NCBI RefSeq assembly: GCF_031822435.1
Contig: NZ_JAVQLW010000001.1
Location: 2,303,501 to 2,367,500 of the forward strand
Direction: 5' to 3'
Origin: Paracoccus sp. MBLB3053
Lineage (GTDB): Bacteria > Pseudomonadota > Alphaproteobacteria > Rhodobacterales > Rhodobacteraceae
DNA: 64,000 bases
Shown here: positions 35,511-45,900 of the stretch, in pieces
How positions within the stretch are numbered: position 1 is the stretch's first letter
Layout of the letters: every line of letters starts with the position of its first letter
Program-made: the position numbers and the translations under genes
Notes under the pieces: model-generated
What the model was told of the DNA's origin: nothing
Databases searched by the model: none
What the model saw: only the letters and a program-made list of their open reading frames with translations

Positions 35511-36745
35511 GCTCTATGCCTTCTCGTTTTTGGAGGTGAAGCATCCTCCTTACCAGTCGTTACGCAAGGCTTGAACGTCCGGTTCCGTGATGCTGCGCTG
35601 CAGCTCGTGTCCTATTTAGGTGCGGCGCCATTGGGCCGGTCCTGCCAGTTGGCTGCGGCTCGGCAAAGGTCTGTTCAGTCCGGCGCCAGAGCCCAACAAT
35701 CCCCGCGCTGGTGATCGTCAAGGCCAGGTCGAAGGAGGACGTCCAACTTCGGGACACCTGCCATCTAACCCATTGATTCTTATATGCGCGAGCAGCAGGG
35801 CAGGCGGGACACCTTGTCGTTGATTTTTCATGATAATTTCGACATGCGGCTAGTCCCTCCGCGCCTACCAAGAATGCGTCACGTCGAGCCCATTTCAGGC
35901 ATCAAGTGACTGAATTGCGATAATCTTGGCGACTTTCAGCTGTCCACGAGATAGCGCATGATCATCCTTTCACCAATATCTTGATTCAAATAGATTTTAG
36001 ATCCTCTTGACGCAGCCAGCTGTCCAATTTTTCTCTCCGGCGCCAGCGCGTGTTTGGTCCTGTCTGGTATGTTGGATTCGATACCAACGCTTCGGAAGTG
36101 GAAACGCCGCTCACAGACGCGCAATGCGGGTCTGTAAAGCCTAAGGAGAGATATTCCTCCTCCGAGGCGTGTGGCGGAAGAAGCTGTCCTGGACCCTGAG
36201 GAGATCCCGGCCTGAGGGATCTGGACCGAAGTCTGCATCGGTGCCGTTTTCCGGCAGCGGCAGTTCGAGGCCTCAGGTCATGAAATTCGGATCATCGCTC
36301 CACAGTACATCAAACACTTCGGTCGGAACTGATCGTAACAACGCCGAGGACATCGCGATTGACTTGATGCGGGTTTGGCCTGTGGCGGGGGCATGGGCTG
36401 AGAAATTGGCCAAATGCCGGTCCATCGAGGGTGACTTGTTTGCCCTTCCATCTTTCCTGACTTGGTAGGCATGCCGTTGAAGCGCTCGCCGAGGCCGATT
36501 TTCACAGCTTTTCCGGCAGAGTGAATTCATGTCTTCACACGCGCTCGTGCGTTTCGGTTCATTGGGGGAACGGCTGCCGCATCGACCTTGCAGGCGCCAC
36601 GCTGTTTCCACTGCTTCCGAAAGGACCCACATTGCCAAACCATGACGGAGCGGCAGAGCAGCACGATCCGCCTGGTCCGAAACATCATCGACTTTGCCGG
36701 CCCGTTGTGCAAATCAGGCGCGGAGCGATCGGATTTACCTAGAGA
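35511..36745. other. Gene-poor border of the accessory island
   Basis: I see no intact gene in these 1,235 bases. Short open frames exist on both strands, but their composition is poor and none begins with a good ribosome-binding site. The only recognised element is a broken IS110-family transposase fragment at about 36240-36370. The stretch separates the lower-GC defence genes from the chromosomal cobalamin genes and could contain the prophage attachment site, but no tRNA and no direct repeat was found. Confidence 0.6.
36240..36370 (+). pseudogene. IS110-family transposase fragment, frameshifted
   Basis: The frame reads RQRQFEASGHEIRIIAPQYI, matching the GHEVRLIAPQYVKPF block of IS110 transposases. 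It stops at TGA 36333 region, and a neighbouring frame continues with DRNNAEDIAI, like the catalytic-domain KNDAADAEAI block. Both ends of the element are missing, so no inverted repeats can be defined. Confidence 0.7.
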
Positions 36746-37327
36746 ATGCAACCTGGCGCCAACGAGCTTGTCCTGATCCGCCATGCTCCCTCGGATCATG
36801 CCGGGCGGCTGGCCGGGCGGAGCGACGTCGGAGCGATTCTGCCCGGAGATGCGCAGGCTGAGCGTCTCAGAGCTCTTCTCGGGGGATGTCGGATCATTGT
36901 CTCAAGTCCCGCCCGACGCTGTCGCCTTACCGCAGACTGGCTGTTTCCGCATCGCCCGGTGCTTGAGGATCAACGCCTGTGGGAGCAGGATTTCGGTGCC
37001 CATGAAGGCATGCCCTTTGCAGATATTCCCGATATCGGCGCGTTGGAGGGAAGGGAGCTTGCCGCATATCGCCCTCCGGGGGGCGAAAGCTTTGATGACA
37101 TGGCCCGACGCGCAGGGCCGGCCATCCTCGATCATGCCATGCGCGCGATCGAGCTGGGGCCTGTTGCAGTCGTCGCGCATGCCGGTACGGTGCGGGCGGC
37201 AATCGGCATGGCACTTGGCGAACCCAGCCTTGGGCTTCGTTTCGAGGTCGCGCCGCTATCGCTGACCCGCCTGGGCTGCCTGCAAGAAGGCTTCGTCATC
37301 GGTGCGACGAACTGGATGGCTGGATAG
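36746..37327 (+). CDS. cobC: Histidine phosphatase, alpha-ribazole phosphatase type
   Basis: The 193-residue protein of the phosphoglycerate-mutase fold has RHAPSDHAGR near the N-terminus (phosphohistidine RHG-like motif) and VAHAGTVRAAIG near the end. It would remove the phosphate from alpha-ribazole-5'-phosphate or adenosylcobalamin-5'-phosphate late in B12 synthesis. The symbol follows Salmonella CobC; in Pseudomonas denitrificans cobC is a different enzyme. ATG 36746 has no strong ribosome-binding site. It is the first gene of a bluE-cobD operon. Confidence 0.75.
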   Translation: MQPGANELVLIRHAPSDHAGRLAGRSDVGAILPGDAQAERLRALLGGCRIIVSSPARRCRLTADWLFPHRPVLEDQRLWEQDFGAHEGMPFADIPDIGALEGRELAAYRPPGGESFDDMARRAGPAILDHAMRAIELGPVAVVAHAGTVRAAIGMALGEPSLGLRFEVAPLSLTRLGCLQEGFVIGATNWMAG

Positions 37328-37328
37328 G

Positions 37329-38135
37329 ATGGTGGCGCGAGTTTCAGGGCATTTCGGGGAATGGATACAGGGCCGCCTTGGCCCGGAAGGCCAGCTTGCC
37401 CTGGTAACGCTGGTCTGCAAGGATCTGGCGGTCGAGGCGGAGCTCGTTGGCGCGGGCGAACTGGCCGTCCTGCAGGAACCGCATGTGCTCGATCCCAAGC
37501 AGATTGCGTCGCATTTCAGTGCGCTCGATCTCTTGCCGGCGAAGTTCCGGCTCAGGGCCGGGATGCCGCCCGGCGGTGGAGCCGGGGCCTCGACCGCGGC
37601 GCTGGTCGCCTTGGCGCTCGCGGGCGAACGGGACGGCAGATCTTTCGATCCTGCCGAGCTTGCCAAAGCATGCCTTGCCGTTGAAGGGGCGACCGATCCT
37701 CTCATGTTCCCAGCGCCCGACCGGGTTCTCTGGGCCCCGAGAGAGGCCGTCCTGCTTGAAACGCTGCCCCCGCCGCCCGAGGCCGAAATCCTCGGTGGGT
37801 TCTGGGGGGCGCCGCAAAGGACCGATCCTCGGGATCTCGAATTTCCCGATGTCAGCGATTTGGTGGCGCAATGGCGTGCCGGCCCTGACCTCGCCGAAGC
37901 GGCCCGGCTCGCATCGCAATCGGCCGAACGCTGCGCTGCTCTCCGGGGACCGGCACATGATCCCACGGCCGAGCTTGCTGCAAGGCTCGGAGCCTTGGGC
38001 CATGTTCGGGCGCATACCGGCTCGGCACGGGGATTGATCTTTGCCACGGGCACCGTCCCGCGATGCGCCGCCGAGACGCTTGCCCGGTCGGGGATGACCG
38101 GGGTGATCCGTTTTGTTACCGGGGGACACGATTGA
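37329..38135 (+). CDS. bluE: L-threonine kinase of cobalamin synthesis (PduX/BluE)
   Basis: The 268-residue protein is a GHMP kinase with the HFGEWIQGRLGPEGQLAL opening and PPGGGAGASTAALVALAL as the nucleotide-binding motif 2. It matches BluE/PduX, which phosphorylates L-threonine to feed the aminopropanol linker of cobalamin. ATG 37329 follows the phosphatase stop by one base. The frame is open further upstream (37302), but that part overlaps the previous gene. The stop overlaps the cobD start. Confidence 0.85.
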   Translation: MVARVSGHFGEWIQGRLGPEGQLALVTLVCKDLAVEAELVGAGELAVLQEPHVLDPKQIASHFSALDLLPAKFRLRAGMPPGGGAGASTAALVALALAGERDGRSFDPAELAKACLAVEGATDPLMFPAPDRVLWAPREAVLLETLPPPPEAEILGGFWGAPQRTDPRDLEFPDVSDLVAQWRAGPDLAEAARLASQSAERCAALRGPAHDPTAELAARLGALGHVRAHTGSARGLIFATGTVPRCAAETLARSGMTGVIRFVTGGHD

Positions 38136-39070
38136 CATTTGCCACAATGATGCTGGTGGCGCTTTTGGTCGATGCTTTGTTCGGCTGGCCCGATCGGCTT
38201 TTCGAACGGATCGGGCATCCCGTGACCTGGATCGGGGGCCTGATCGACTGGCTCGATCGAAAGATGAACCGGTTCGGAGATTCTGCTGTCGGACTTTTTG
38301 CCGGTGCCTTTACCGTGCTCGTCGTCACGATCGCCGTGGCCTTGCCAGCCGCGATGCTTCAACGACTCTTGCCCGAGGGATGGGCGGGGATCGTGTTCGG
38401 CGGCATTCTCGCATGGCCGCTCGTCGCGGCAAGATCCCTTCATGAGCATGTCGCCGCTGTGGCAGGCCCGCTGGCTGCGGGTGACCTTGCGCGATCCCGC
38501 AAGGCGGTCGCCATGATCGTCGGGCGAGATCCCGAGCGCCTCGATGAGGCGGGCGTTGCCAGGGCAGGGCTCGAGAGCCTGGCCGAGAACTGCTCGGACG
38601 GTGTCATTGCGCCGCTTTTCTGGGGGCTGATCGGAGGGGTGCCGGGCATTGCCATCTACAAGGCGGTCAATACGATGGATTCGATGATTGGCCACCGCAC
38701 GCCGCGCCACGAAACATTCGGCAAGGTCGCGGCCCGGCTGGACGATGTGATGAACCTTGTTCCGGCACGGCTCACGGGTGTGCTTTTCGCGATTGCGTCA
38801 TGGGATTGCTGTGCGGCGTTGCGGGTGATGTGGCGGGATGCCAGACACCATCGGTCGCCAAATGCGGGCTGGCCGGAAGCAGCCATGGCAGGTGCTCTGG
38901 GCGTTCGGCTTTCGGGCCCTAGGATCTATGGCGATCGCGTCGCCCATGAGCCTTGGCTGAACGGGTCCGCGCCAAACCCCACGGCCAGGGATTTTGGGCA
39001 GGGGCTTTCCCTTTACCGGCGTGTCGTCATGCTGGCAGGGGCCCTGCTTTTGCTTTGCGCCTTGTTCTGA
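38132..39070 (+). CDS. cobD: Adenosylcobinamide-phosphate synthase CobD/CbiB
   Basis: The 312-residue inner-membrane protein attaches aminopropanol phosphate to adenosylcobyric acid. It shows the family's ALLVDALFGWPDRLF and HPVTWIG opening, membrane segments, and the conserved KAVNTMDSMIGHRTPR and AENCSDGVIAPLFW blocks. TTG 38132 overlaps the bluE stop (ATTGA) and gives the usual N-terminus; ATG 38147 is an alternative five codons later. It ends head-to-head with cobQ over a shared hairpin. Confidence 0.9.
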   Translation: MTFATMMLVALLVDALFGWPDRLFERIGHPVTWIGGLIDWLDRKMNRFGDSAVGLFAGAFTVLVVTIAVALPAAMLQRLLPEGWAGIVFGGILAWPLVAARSLHEHVAAVAGPLAAGDLARSRKAVAMIVGRDPERLDEAGVARAGLESLAENCSDGVIAPLFWGLIGGVPGIAIYKAVNTMDSMIGHRTPRHETFGKVAARLDDVMNLVPARLTGVLFAIASWDCCAALRVMWRDARHHRSPNAGWPEAAMAGALGVRLSGPRIYGDRVAHEPWLNGSAPNPTARDFGQGLSLYRRVVMLAGALLLLCALF

Positions 39071-39074
39071 GCTT

Positions 39075-39095
39075 TGGCCCGGGGCTATCGGGCCA
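39075..39095. terminator. Shared bidirectional terminator between cobD and cobQ
   Basis: TGGCCCG (39075-39081) and CGGGCCA (39089-39095) form a stem over a seven-base loop between the convergent cobD and cobQ genes. Its right arm is the end of the cobQ coding region. U tracts are short, so efficiency is uncertain. Confidence 0.5.
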
Positions 39096-40530
39096 GGGCG
39101 AGAAGGCCGGGAACATCAAGATGCAATTCGAGATGTCGGGCCAGCCCGTCAAGCACCCCATCGACCGCCGCGTCATAACCCCTGTGCGAAGCGATGCCGA
39201 ACCCCGCCAGATAAGCATGACGAAAGCCATCCTCGCAAAAGAGCCCATGCAGATAGGTGCCCTCGACAAGCCCGTCTGGACTGATCGCGCCATCAGGCTG
39301 GGCTTCGATCCGGGCAAAGGGGCGACGACAGTCGGGGCCTGCACTTCTGCCGACATGGATTTCGTATCCGTGGCAAGGGGTCCCGGTGGGGACATGAACC
39401 GCGCGCACTTGGGTCAGGCGCTTGTCCGGCGTCATCACGGTCGAAACATCAAGCATGCCAAGACCGGGCGTGACCCCGGGCTTTCCCTCGATGCCATCGG
39501 GGTCCGCGACCTCGCGGCCAAGCATCTGATAGCCGCCGCAGATACCCAGAATACGCCCCCCTCTGCGTCGATGGGCGACAAGGTCGATATCCCACCCCTG
39601 TTCGCGCAAGAAGGCAAGATCACCGCGGGTGGACTTGGTTCCGGGGATGATCACCAGATCCGCATCACCGGGGATGGCCTTGCCGGGTTGCAGCATGGTC
39701 AGGCGGATGCCGGGTTCCTGACCGAGCGGATCGAGGTCATCGAAATTCGCGATACGTGAAAGGCAAAGGCAGACCACGTGCAATCCGCTGGCCTGTCTCG
39801 GAGGACGAATATCCAAGGCGTCCTCGGCCGGCAGGCGCCATGCATCCCCGAACCAGGGGCAGACCCCGAAGCCGCGCCAGCCGGTTGTCCGGGCGATCAA
39901 TGCATAACCATCGTCGAACAGGCTCGGGTCGCCGCGGAAACGGTTGATGAGAAAGCCTTCGATCTGGCTCGAGTCGCGAGGATCGAGAACGGTCTTTGTG
40001 CCGACCATCTGGGCGATGACGCCGCCTCGGTCGATATCGCCGACGAGCACGACGGGCAGGTCGGCTGCGCACGCGAAACCCATGTTGGCGATGTCGTTCC
40101 TGCGCAGGTTCACTTCGGCCGGGCTTCCGGCGCCTTCGACGATCACCAGATCATGCGCGGTGCGAAGGCGGTCGAAGCTTTCAAGCACGTGGTCAAGCAA
40201 TCGCGGCTTCAGCGTAGCGTAGTCCTTTGCCCTGACCGTGGTCAGCCGCTTGCCCTGCACGATGACCTGCGCCCCGACATCCGTTTCGGGCTTCAGCAGA
40301 ACCGGGTTCATGTCGGTATGGGGCGCGAGCCCGCAGGCCATTGCCTGCAATGCCTGCGCCCGTCCGATTTCGCCGCCATCCGAAGTCACGGCGGCATTGT
40401 TTGACATGTTCTGGGGTTTGAACGGCGCAACCGAGATCCCGCGCAGACGCGCGGCCCGACACAGACCCGCAACCAGAAGCGATTTCCCGACATTGCTGCC
40501 GGTGCCCTGAAGCATCAATGCGCGGCCCAT
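39085..40530 (-). CDS. cobQ: Cobyric acid synthase (glutamine-hydrolysing)
   Basis: The 481-residue protein amidates four side chains of adenosylcobyrinic acid a,c-diamide. It has an N-terminal BioD-like ATPase domain with P-loop GTGSNVGKS (9-17), GPQ-type [12 protein letters not shown] and [12 protein letters not shown], then a C-terminal glutamine amidotransferase domain with nucleophile C331 in [14 protein letters not shown] at 40530 is typical of the family. It lies 32 bases downstream of cobO on the minus strand. Confidence 0.93.
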   Translation of the reverse strand: MGRALMLQGTGSNVGKSLLVAGLCRAARLRGISVAPFKPQNMSNNAAVTSDGGEIGRAQALQAMACGLAPHTDMNPVLLKPETDVGAQVIVQGKRLTTVRAKDYATLKPRLLDHVLESFDRLRTAHDLVIVEGAGSPAEVNLRRNDIANMGFACAADLPVVLVGDIDRGGVIAQMVGTKTVLDPRDSSQIEGFLINRFRGDPSLFDDGYALIARTTGWRGFGVCPWFGDAWRLPAEDALDIRPPRQASGLHVVCLCLSRIANFDDLDPLGQEPGIRLTMLQPGKAIPGDADLVIIPGTKSTRGDLAFLREQGWDIDLVAHRRRGGRILGICGGYQMLGREVADPDGIEGKPGVTPGLGMLDVSTVMTPDKRLTQVRAVHVPTGTPCHGYEIHVGRSAGPDCRRPFARIEAQPDGAISPDGLVEGTYLHGLFCEDGFRHAYLAGFGIASHRGYDAAVDGVLDGLARHLELHLDVPGLLALAR

Positions 40531-40562
40531 GGGTCAGGCCATCTCGTTTCGCTGCGATGACA

Positions 40563-41171
40563 TCAAAACTCGACACCGATCTGGGCCTTGATGCCGGCGC
40601 GGAACGGATGCTTGACCAAGGTCATCTCGGTCACGAGATCGGCGATCTCGATCAGTTCTGGCTTGGCATTCCGGCCGGTCAGGCAGACATGCGTCATTTC
40701 CGGTTTTTCGTTGACCAGAAAGTCGATCACCTCGTGAAGGTCGAGGTAATCGTAGCGCAGCGCGATGTTGATTTCGTCGAGAAGCACGAAACGGATCTCG
40801 GGGTCTAGGATCTGTTCCTTCGCGATCCGCCAGCCATTCCGGGCGGCGGCGATGTCGCGATCGCGGTCCTGTGTTTCCCAGGTGAAGCCTTCGCCCGAAA
40901 CGAAAAATCGGCATTCGGTCGGGAAGCGGTCGCGCAGGAAGCTTTTTTCCCCGGTGTCGCGATCGCCCTTGATGAATTGCACCACCGCGCAGGGCATGCC
41001 ATGGGCAATGCAGCGCATGACCATCCCGAATCCCGACGAGGACTTGCCCTTTCCCGGTCCGGTATGGACGATGACCAGGCCCTTTTCGCCGGTCTTGGTC
41101 TTCATCATCTCGTCACGGGCAGCCTTGATGCGCTGCATCTTGTGCTTGTGGCGAAGGGTCGAGTCTTCCAT
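40563..41171 (-). CDS. cobO: Cob(I)yrinic acid a,c-diamide adenosyltransferase
   Basis: The 202-residue protein belongs to the CobA/CobO/BtuR adenosyltransferases that add the 5'-deoxyadenosyl ligand to cob(I)alamin precursors. It has the P-loop HTGPGKGKSSSGFGMVMR after a basic N-terminal helix (KHKMQRIKAARDEMM), then a LDEINIALRYDYLDL motif. ATG 41171 is chosen over the upstream frame, which runs into the riboswitch region and is composition-poor. The transcript should also cover cobQ. Confidence 0.93.
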   Translation of the reverse strand: MEDSTLRHKHKMQRIKAARDEMMKTKTGEKGLVIVHTGPGKGKSSSGFGMVMRCIAHGMPCAVVQFIKGDRDTGEKSFLRDRFPTECRFFVSGEGFTWETQDRDRDIAAARNGWRIAKEQILDPEIRFVLLDEINIALRYDYLDLHEVIDFLVNEKPEMTHVCLTGRNAKPELIEIADLVTEMTLVKHPFRAGIKAQIGVEF

Positions 41172-41187
41172 GGCAGGTCCTTGGCGC

Positions 41188-41217
41188 TTGACAGTCTTGG
41201 TCCGAGCGGACCATACC
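41188..41217 (+). promoter_or_regulatory. Candidate sigma-70 promoter of the DUF1636-cobW-cobN operon
   Basis: TTGACA (41188-41193) is followed after 17 bases by CCATAC or CATACC (41211-41217), just ahead of the riboswitch. The -35 is perfect and the -10 is weak. It lies on the plus strand, inside the 50 bases upstream of the divergent cobO start. Confidence 0.5.
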
Positions 41218-41221
41218 AGCC

Positions 41222-41402
41222 GGGTTGGTGCCTGTGCAAACAGGTGAAAAGGGAATGCGCGAGACCAAGGTCCAGAGCGCAGCCGCCCCCGCGACCGTAA
41301 ACGGAGAGGGCGCCCAATGTCACTGGCCGCGTGCGGTTCGGGAAGGCAGGGCAACCGCAGGAGCAGGGCTCCGAGATCCGCAAGCCGGGAGACCTGCCAG
41401 CA
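41222..41402 (+). promoter_or_regulatory. Cobalamin (B12) riboswitch
   Basis: The hallmarks appear in order: GGTGCCTGTGCAAACAGGTG then AAAAGGGAA, CCGCCCCCGCGACCGTA and the B12 box AGCCGGGAGACCTGCC at 41384-41398. It sits in the long leader of the DUF1636-cobW-cobN-G-H-I-J operon, so the coenzyme should repress the whole synthetic operon. The leader continues another 100 bases to the DUF1636 start. Confidence 0.9.
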
Positions 41403-41503
41403 GAACGCGAGAAACCGGACGGGGTGTTCTGGTGGGGATAGGCGGCCTTTGCGGGCCGCATGATCGCCATTGTCCCCGTTCCCTGATTTGCCGGGCGAGG
41501 CGG

Positions 41504-41875
41504 ATGACAAAGAACAACGCGCCAGTCGAGCTACTGGTCTGTACGAAATGCCGCCGCGCCGACGAAGTCGGCGGCGAGGAACGTCCCGGCAGCATTCTTT
41601 ATCGACGCCTTTCCGAAAGCGGTATCGAAGCAGTCAAGATCACCCCCGTCGAATGCCTGTCGAACTGCAATCGCGGCTGCACGATCGCGTTGCGAGGACC
41701 GGGCCGCTGGACCTATATCTACGGCAATCTCGACGAGGGCGTCGATCTTGACATGATCCGCGAAGGAACGCGGAAATATCTCGTGACGCCTGATGGGCTG
41801 GTTGCCTGGCGCGACCGCCCGGAGCATTTCCGCAAGAACTGTATTGCCCGCATACCGCCCATGGAGACCGCCTGA
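41504..41875 (+). CDS. DUF1636 metal-binding protein of the cobalamin operon
   Basis: The 123-residue protein has CTKCRR near residue 13 and ECLSNCNRGC near residue 50, five cysteines in a C-x2-C and C-x3-C-x3-C layout. This suggests a thioredoxin-like 2Fe-2S ferredoxin fold or metal binding. It is the first gene after the riboswitch, and its stop overlaps the cobW start, so it is co-regulated with cobalt insertion. DUF1636 genes commonly accompany cobW/cobN, but their function is not established. The frame is open upstream only into the riboswitch. Confidence 0.8.
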   Translation: MTKNNAPVELLVCTKCRRADEVGGEERPGSILYRRLSESGIEAVKITPVECLSNCNRGCTIALRGPGRWTYIYGNLDEGVDLDMIREGTRKYLVTPDGLVAWRDRPEHFRKNCIARIPPMETA

Positions 41876-42930
41876 TGGCCAATCTTGAGAAACTTCCCGT
41901 TACCGTGATCACCGGCTTTCTCGGTTCGGGAAAGACGACGCTGATCTCTCATCTGATGCGTAATCCCGGCGGCAAGCGGCTTGCCGTGATCGTCAACGAA
42001 TTTGGCGAGGTCGGTGTCGATGGCGAGATCCTGAGGCAATGCGCGATCCCGGAATGCCCGGTCGAGAACATCGTCGAACTGGCGAATGGCTGTATCTGCT
42101 GCACCGTGGCGGATGATTTCATCCCCACGATCGAGGCGCTGATGGCTCTTGAGCCACGCCCGGATCACATCCTGATCGAAACCTCGGGTCTGGCCTTGCC
42201 GAAACCGCTCCTGAAAGCATTCGACTGGCCGGCGATCCGTTCGCGCATCACCGTGGACGGGGTGATCGCGCTTGCCGACGCTGAAGCGGTCGCGGCGGGG
42301 CGTTTCGCGCCGGATGTCGCTGCGGTCGATCGCCAGAGACTGGCCGATGAAAGCCTGGATCATGAAACACCGCTTTCGGAGGTCTTCGAGGATCAGATTT
42401 CCTGCGCGGATATCGTCTTGCTGACCAAGTCAGACCTCGCGGGGCCCGACGGTGTGGAAAAAGCCAAGGCCGTGATCCATGCCGAGGCGCCCCGGCCTCT
42501 GCCCGTGCTCGAGGTGGCCGAAGGCGCGGTCGACCCGCGCGTCATTCTTGGGCTTGGGGCCGCGGCCGAGGATGATCTGGCGTCGCGCCCTTCGCATCAC
42601 GACGGCGCGGCGGATCACGAGCATGATGATTTCGAAAGCGTCGTGATCGACTTTCCAGAAATCGACAACCCGGAAAGGCTTGTCGCCCGGATCGAGGAGC
42701 TGGCGATCTCGCAGAATATCCTGCGGGTGAAAGGCTATGCCGCGGTGAAGGGCAAGCCCATGAGGCTTCTGGTCCAGGCCGTGGGTGCGCGGGTTCGCCA
42801 CCAGTTCGACCGTGCCTGGATGCCGGGAGAGGAGCGCCGCAGCCGACTCGTGGTGATCGCCGAGCATGACGATGTCGACGAAGAGGCGATCCGCGCGGCT
42901 CTGGTGCCCAGCGAAGTGGCTGCCGAATAG
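41875..42930 (+). CDS. cobW: CobW GTPase (cobalt-delivery COG0523 family)
   Basis: The 351-residue protein is a G3E GTPase with P-loop GFLGSGKTTL (17-26), the GCICC metal-binding motif and a Walker B/switch (LIETSGLALP). An N-terminal GTPase domain and a C-terminal CobW_C domain are both present. A His-rich insert (SHHDGAADHEHDDF) lies between them. CobW is thought to deliver cobalt to the CobNST chelatase. Its start overlaps the DUF1636 stop, and the next gene is cobN, 12 bases downstream. Confidence 0.92.
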   Translation: MANLEKLPVTVITGFLGSGKTTLISHLMRNPGGKRLAVIVNEFGEVGVDGEILRQCAIPECPVENIVELANGCICCTVADDFIPTIEALMALEPRPDHILIETSGLALPKPLLKAFDWPAIRSRITVDGVIALADAEAVAAGRFAPDVAAVDRQRLADESLDHETPLSEVFEDQISCADIVLLTKSDLAGPDGVEKAKAVIHAEAPRPLPVLEVAEGAVDPRVILGLGAAAEDDLASRPSHHDGAADHEHDDFESVVIDFPEIDNPERLVARIEELAISQNILRVKGYAAVKGKPMRLLVQAVGARVRHQFDRAWMPGEERRSRLVVIAEHDDVDEEAIRAALVPSEVAAE

Positions 42931-42942
42931 GGCAAGTTCACT

Positions 42943-45900
42943 ATGCATGTCGTCTTTCGCGAAAGCCATGGTCTGGAGGAAACCGAGACGCCGACGGATC
43001 TCGGGCAAAGCCCGGCCGAACTGGTGGTGCTGTCCTTCTCGGACAGCGACCTTGGGGCTTTCGCGGCTGGCTGGCATGACGCCCGCCTGTCTGACGATCC
43101 ACTGCCAAGACTGCGGCTGGCCAATCTGGCCAGTCTCAAGCATCCTCTCTCGGTCGATACTTATGTCGAGCAGACACTGTCAGGTGCGCGAGCCATTCTC
43201 GTGCGGCTGATCGGCGGCGTTTCCTACTGGTCGTATGGTCTGCAGCAGGTCGCAACACTGGCCCGGGAAAATGGGATTGCCCTGGCCGTTCTGCCCGTGG
43301 ACGGTCAGGCCGATCCCCGCCTGGACGAGATATCTTCCTTGCCCGCTCAGCAATTGCGGCGCTTGACGCGCCTTTGCGACATGGGCGGCGCGAAGGCGGC
43401 ACGTGCGGCGCTGGGTGAACTGGCCGCCGCTGCGGGGCTTGGGGTTTTCGGCCTTGCCGAGACCGAAGCCTTGCCGGAATGGGGCATATGGACACCTGAA
43501 GAGGGGGTCTTGAATGGCGCGGCTATGGGGCAGGGGGATGCCCATCCGTTGGCGATGGTCGTGTTTTATCGCTCTTACCTGGTCTCGGCAGATCTCGCTC
43601 CGATCCACGAGCTTTTCCGGGCCTTGCGGGATCGCGGCTTTCGCGTCCTTGGCCTTTTCGCAAATTCGCTCAAATCCGCGACGGCCAAGGGCTGGATCGC
43701 CGATCAACTGACACATCTTGGCCCGACCGTGATCGTCAATGCCACTGCCTTCTCGGGCGCGGACGAGTCCGGGGTTTCCCCTCTGGATGCGGCAGGGGTT
43801 CCCGTGTTCCAGGTTGCGCTTGCGACATCGAACCGTCAGGCGTGGCAGGGTTCGACCCGTGGCCTTTCTCCGGCGGATCTCGCGATGCATGTCGTCCTGC
43901 CCGAAGTGGATGGCCGGATATTTGCCGGCGTCGCCTCGTTCAAGGAACCCACCGGACGGGACGCAGAGCTCGAATTCGCGCATATTTGCCACCGCGCCGA
44001 GATCGAACGGATCGAGGCCATTGCCGCGCGTGTTGCCGCGTGGCACCGGCTGGCCACGCTGCCGCCCGCCGAACGGCGCATTGCGCTGGTCATGTCGACC
44101 TATCCCGGCCGGGAATGGAACATGGCGCACGCGGTCGGATTGGACCCGCTCGCCTCGGCCGAGGCGATCCTGGATGATCTGGTTGAGGCAGGCCATTCGA
44201 CCCGCTCCGGTCGGGGGCTCGATCAGGCCCTGCAGCACCATCGGGAATTCTGGCCGATGACCCGCTACCGCAAGGCATTGTCCAGGTTGCCCGATGCCCT
44301 TCGTGCCGAACTGGAACAGGTTTGGGGCAGGCCCGAGAGCGACCCCGATGCCGACGAGAATGGCTTTTCCTTCGCGGCCGTATCTCGCGGCAAGGCCATT
44401 GTCGCATTGCAGCCGGAACGGGGCACGCCGGATCGCCGCGAGACGGAATACCATGACCTGTCGCGCGTGCCGCGCCACGCCTATGTCGCCTTCTATCTCT
44501 GGCTGCAGGATCAGGCCGATGCTGTCATCCATATCGGCGCGCATGGCACATTGGAATGGTTGCCCGGCAAATCGGTCGGCCTGTCAGGTTCCTGTTGGCC
44601 CGAGGCCCTCACTGGGACGCTACCGGTGATCTATCCTTTCATCGTCAACGATCCGGGCGAGGCGGCGCAGGCCAAGCGGCGCATCGGCGCGGTGACATTG
44701 GGGCATATCCCGCCGCCCCTGCGGCAGTCCGGACTTCCCGACAGGCTGGCCAGAATCGAGAACCTGCTTGATGAGTTCTCGAATGCCGATGGGCTTGACC
44801 CGAGGCGACGGGAAAGCTTGATGCTGGATATCATGGACGAGGCCCAAGCCGTTGGCCTTGAACAGGATATCGGAATGCTTGCGAATGTGTCCCCGGCCGA
44901 GGCCATCACGCGGATCGACAGCTTCGTCTGCGATGTGAAGGAAAGCCAGTTCGGTGATGGACTGCATGTCTGGGGCCGCCCACCGGCACAGGAGGGGGCG
45001 TTCGAAGCCACGCCCTCCGCCGCCTGCGAACGACGGTCCCTGATCGATGCCCTTTCCGGCCACAGGATCGAGCCCGGCCCGTCAGGCTCGCCCTATCGTG
45101 GGCGAAGCGATGTGCTGCCGACCGGCCGCAACCTGTTCACCACCGATCCGCGCAGTGTTCCGACCCGTGCCGCCTATGCCCATGGGATTCGGCTTGCCGA
45201 TGAGCTGGTTCGCCGTCATCTGCAGGATCAGGGCGACTGGCCCAAGGGGGTCATCGTCGATCTCTGGGGCTCGGCCACGATGCGGACGGCGGGCGAGGAA
45301 TTCGCCATGGCGCTTGCGCTTTTGGGGGTCCGCCCGATCTGGGACCAGGGGTCGGAGCGGGTGTCCGGGATCGAGATCTTGCCCATTGCCGAGCTTTCGC
45401 GGCCCAGAATCGACGTGACCCTGCGGGTATCGGGGCTTTTCCGGGATGTGTTCCCGACCCTCACGACCGTCTTTCAGCAGGCGGTCCGGGCGCTTGGCGA
45501 ACGCGACGAGCAGGTCGAATGGAACCCCTATGTCGGGACCTGCGGCTCGCGCGTGTTCGGCCCGGCGCCGGGCAGCTTCGGACTTGGGATGGGCCCCTTG
45601 CTGGAAGACTACTCAGCCGAGGGGCGTCGCGCTGCGGGCGAGGCCTGGCTGGCCGCCTCGGCCTGGGCGATCGACGGGGATCGCGCGCAGCGCGAGGATG
45701 ATGCCATCCGGGCACGGGTCGCGCAGGCCGACACCTTCGTCCATCTGCAAGACCTCGCCGAATCCGACCTGCTTCTGGCCGAGGATTATGCCAGCCACGA
45801 GGCCGGCTTTTCCGCCGCGCAACACGTCGCCGGGGGCAAGGCCACGCTTTATCATCTGGACCATCGCGATCCTGCGCGCCCTCGCGCACGTCTGCTTTCA

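Noticed and set aside
37256..38710. 484-residue minus-strand frame across bluE and cobD
   Set aside because: Low-complexity Ser/Ala/Arg composition and full overlap with two well-identified genes.
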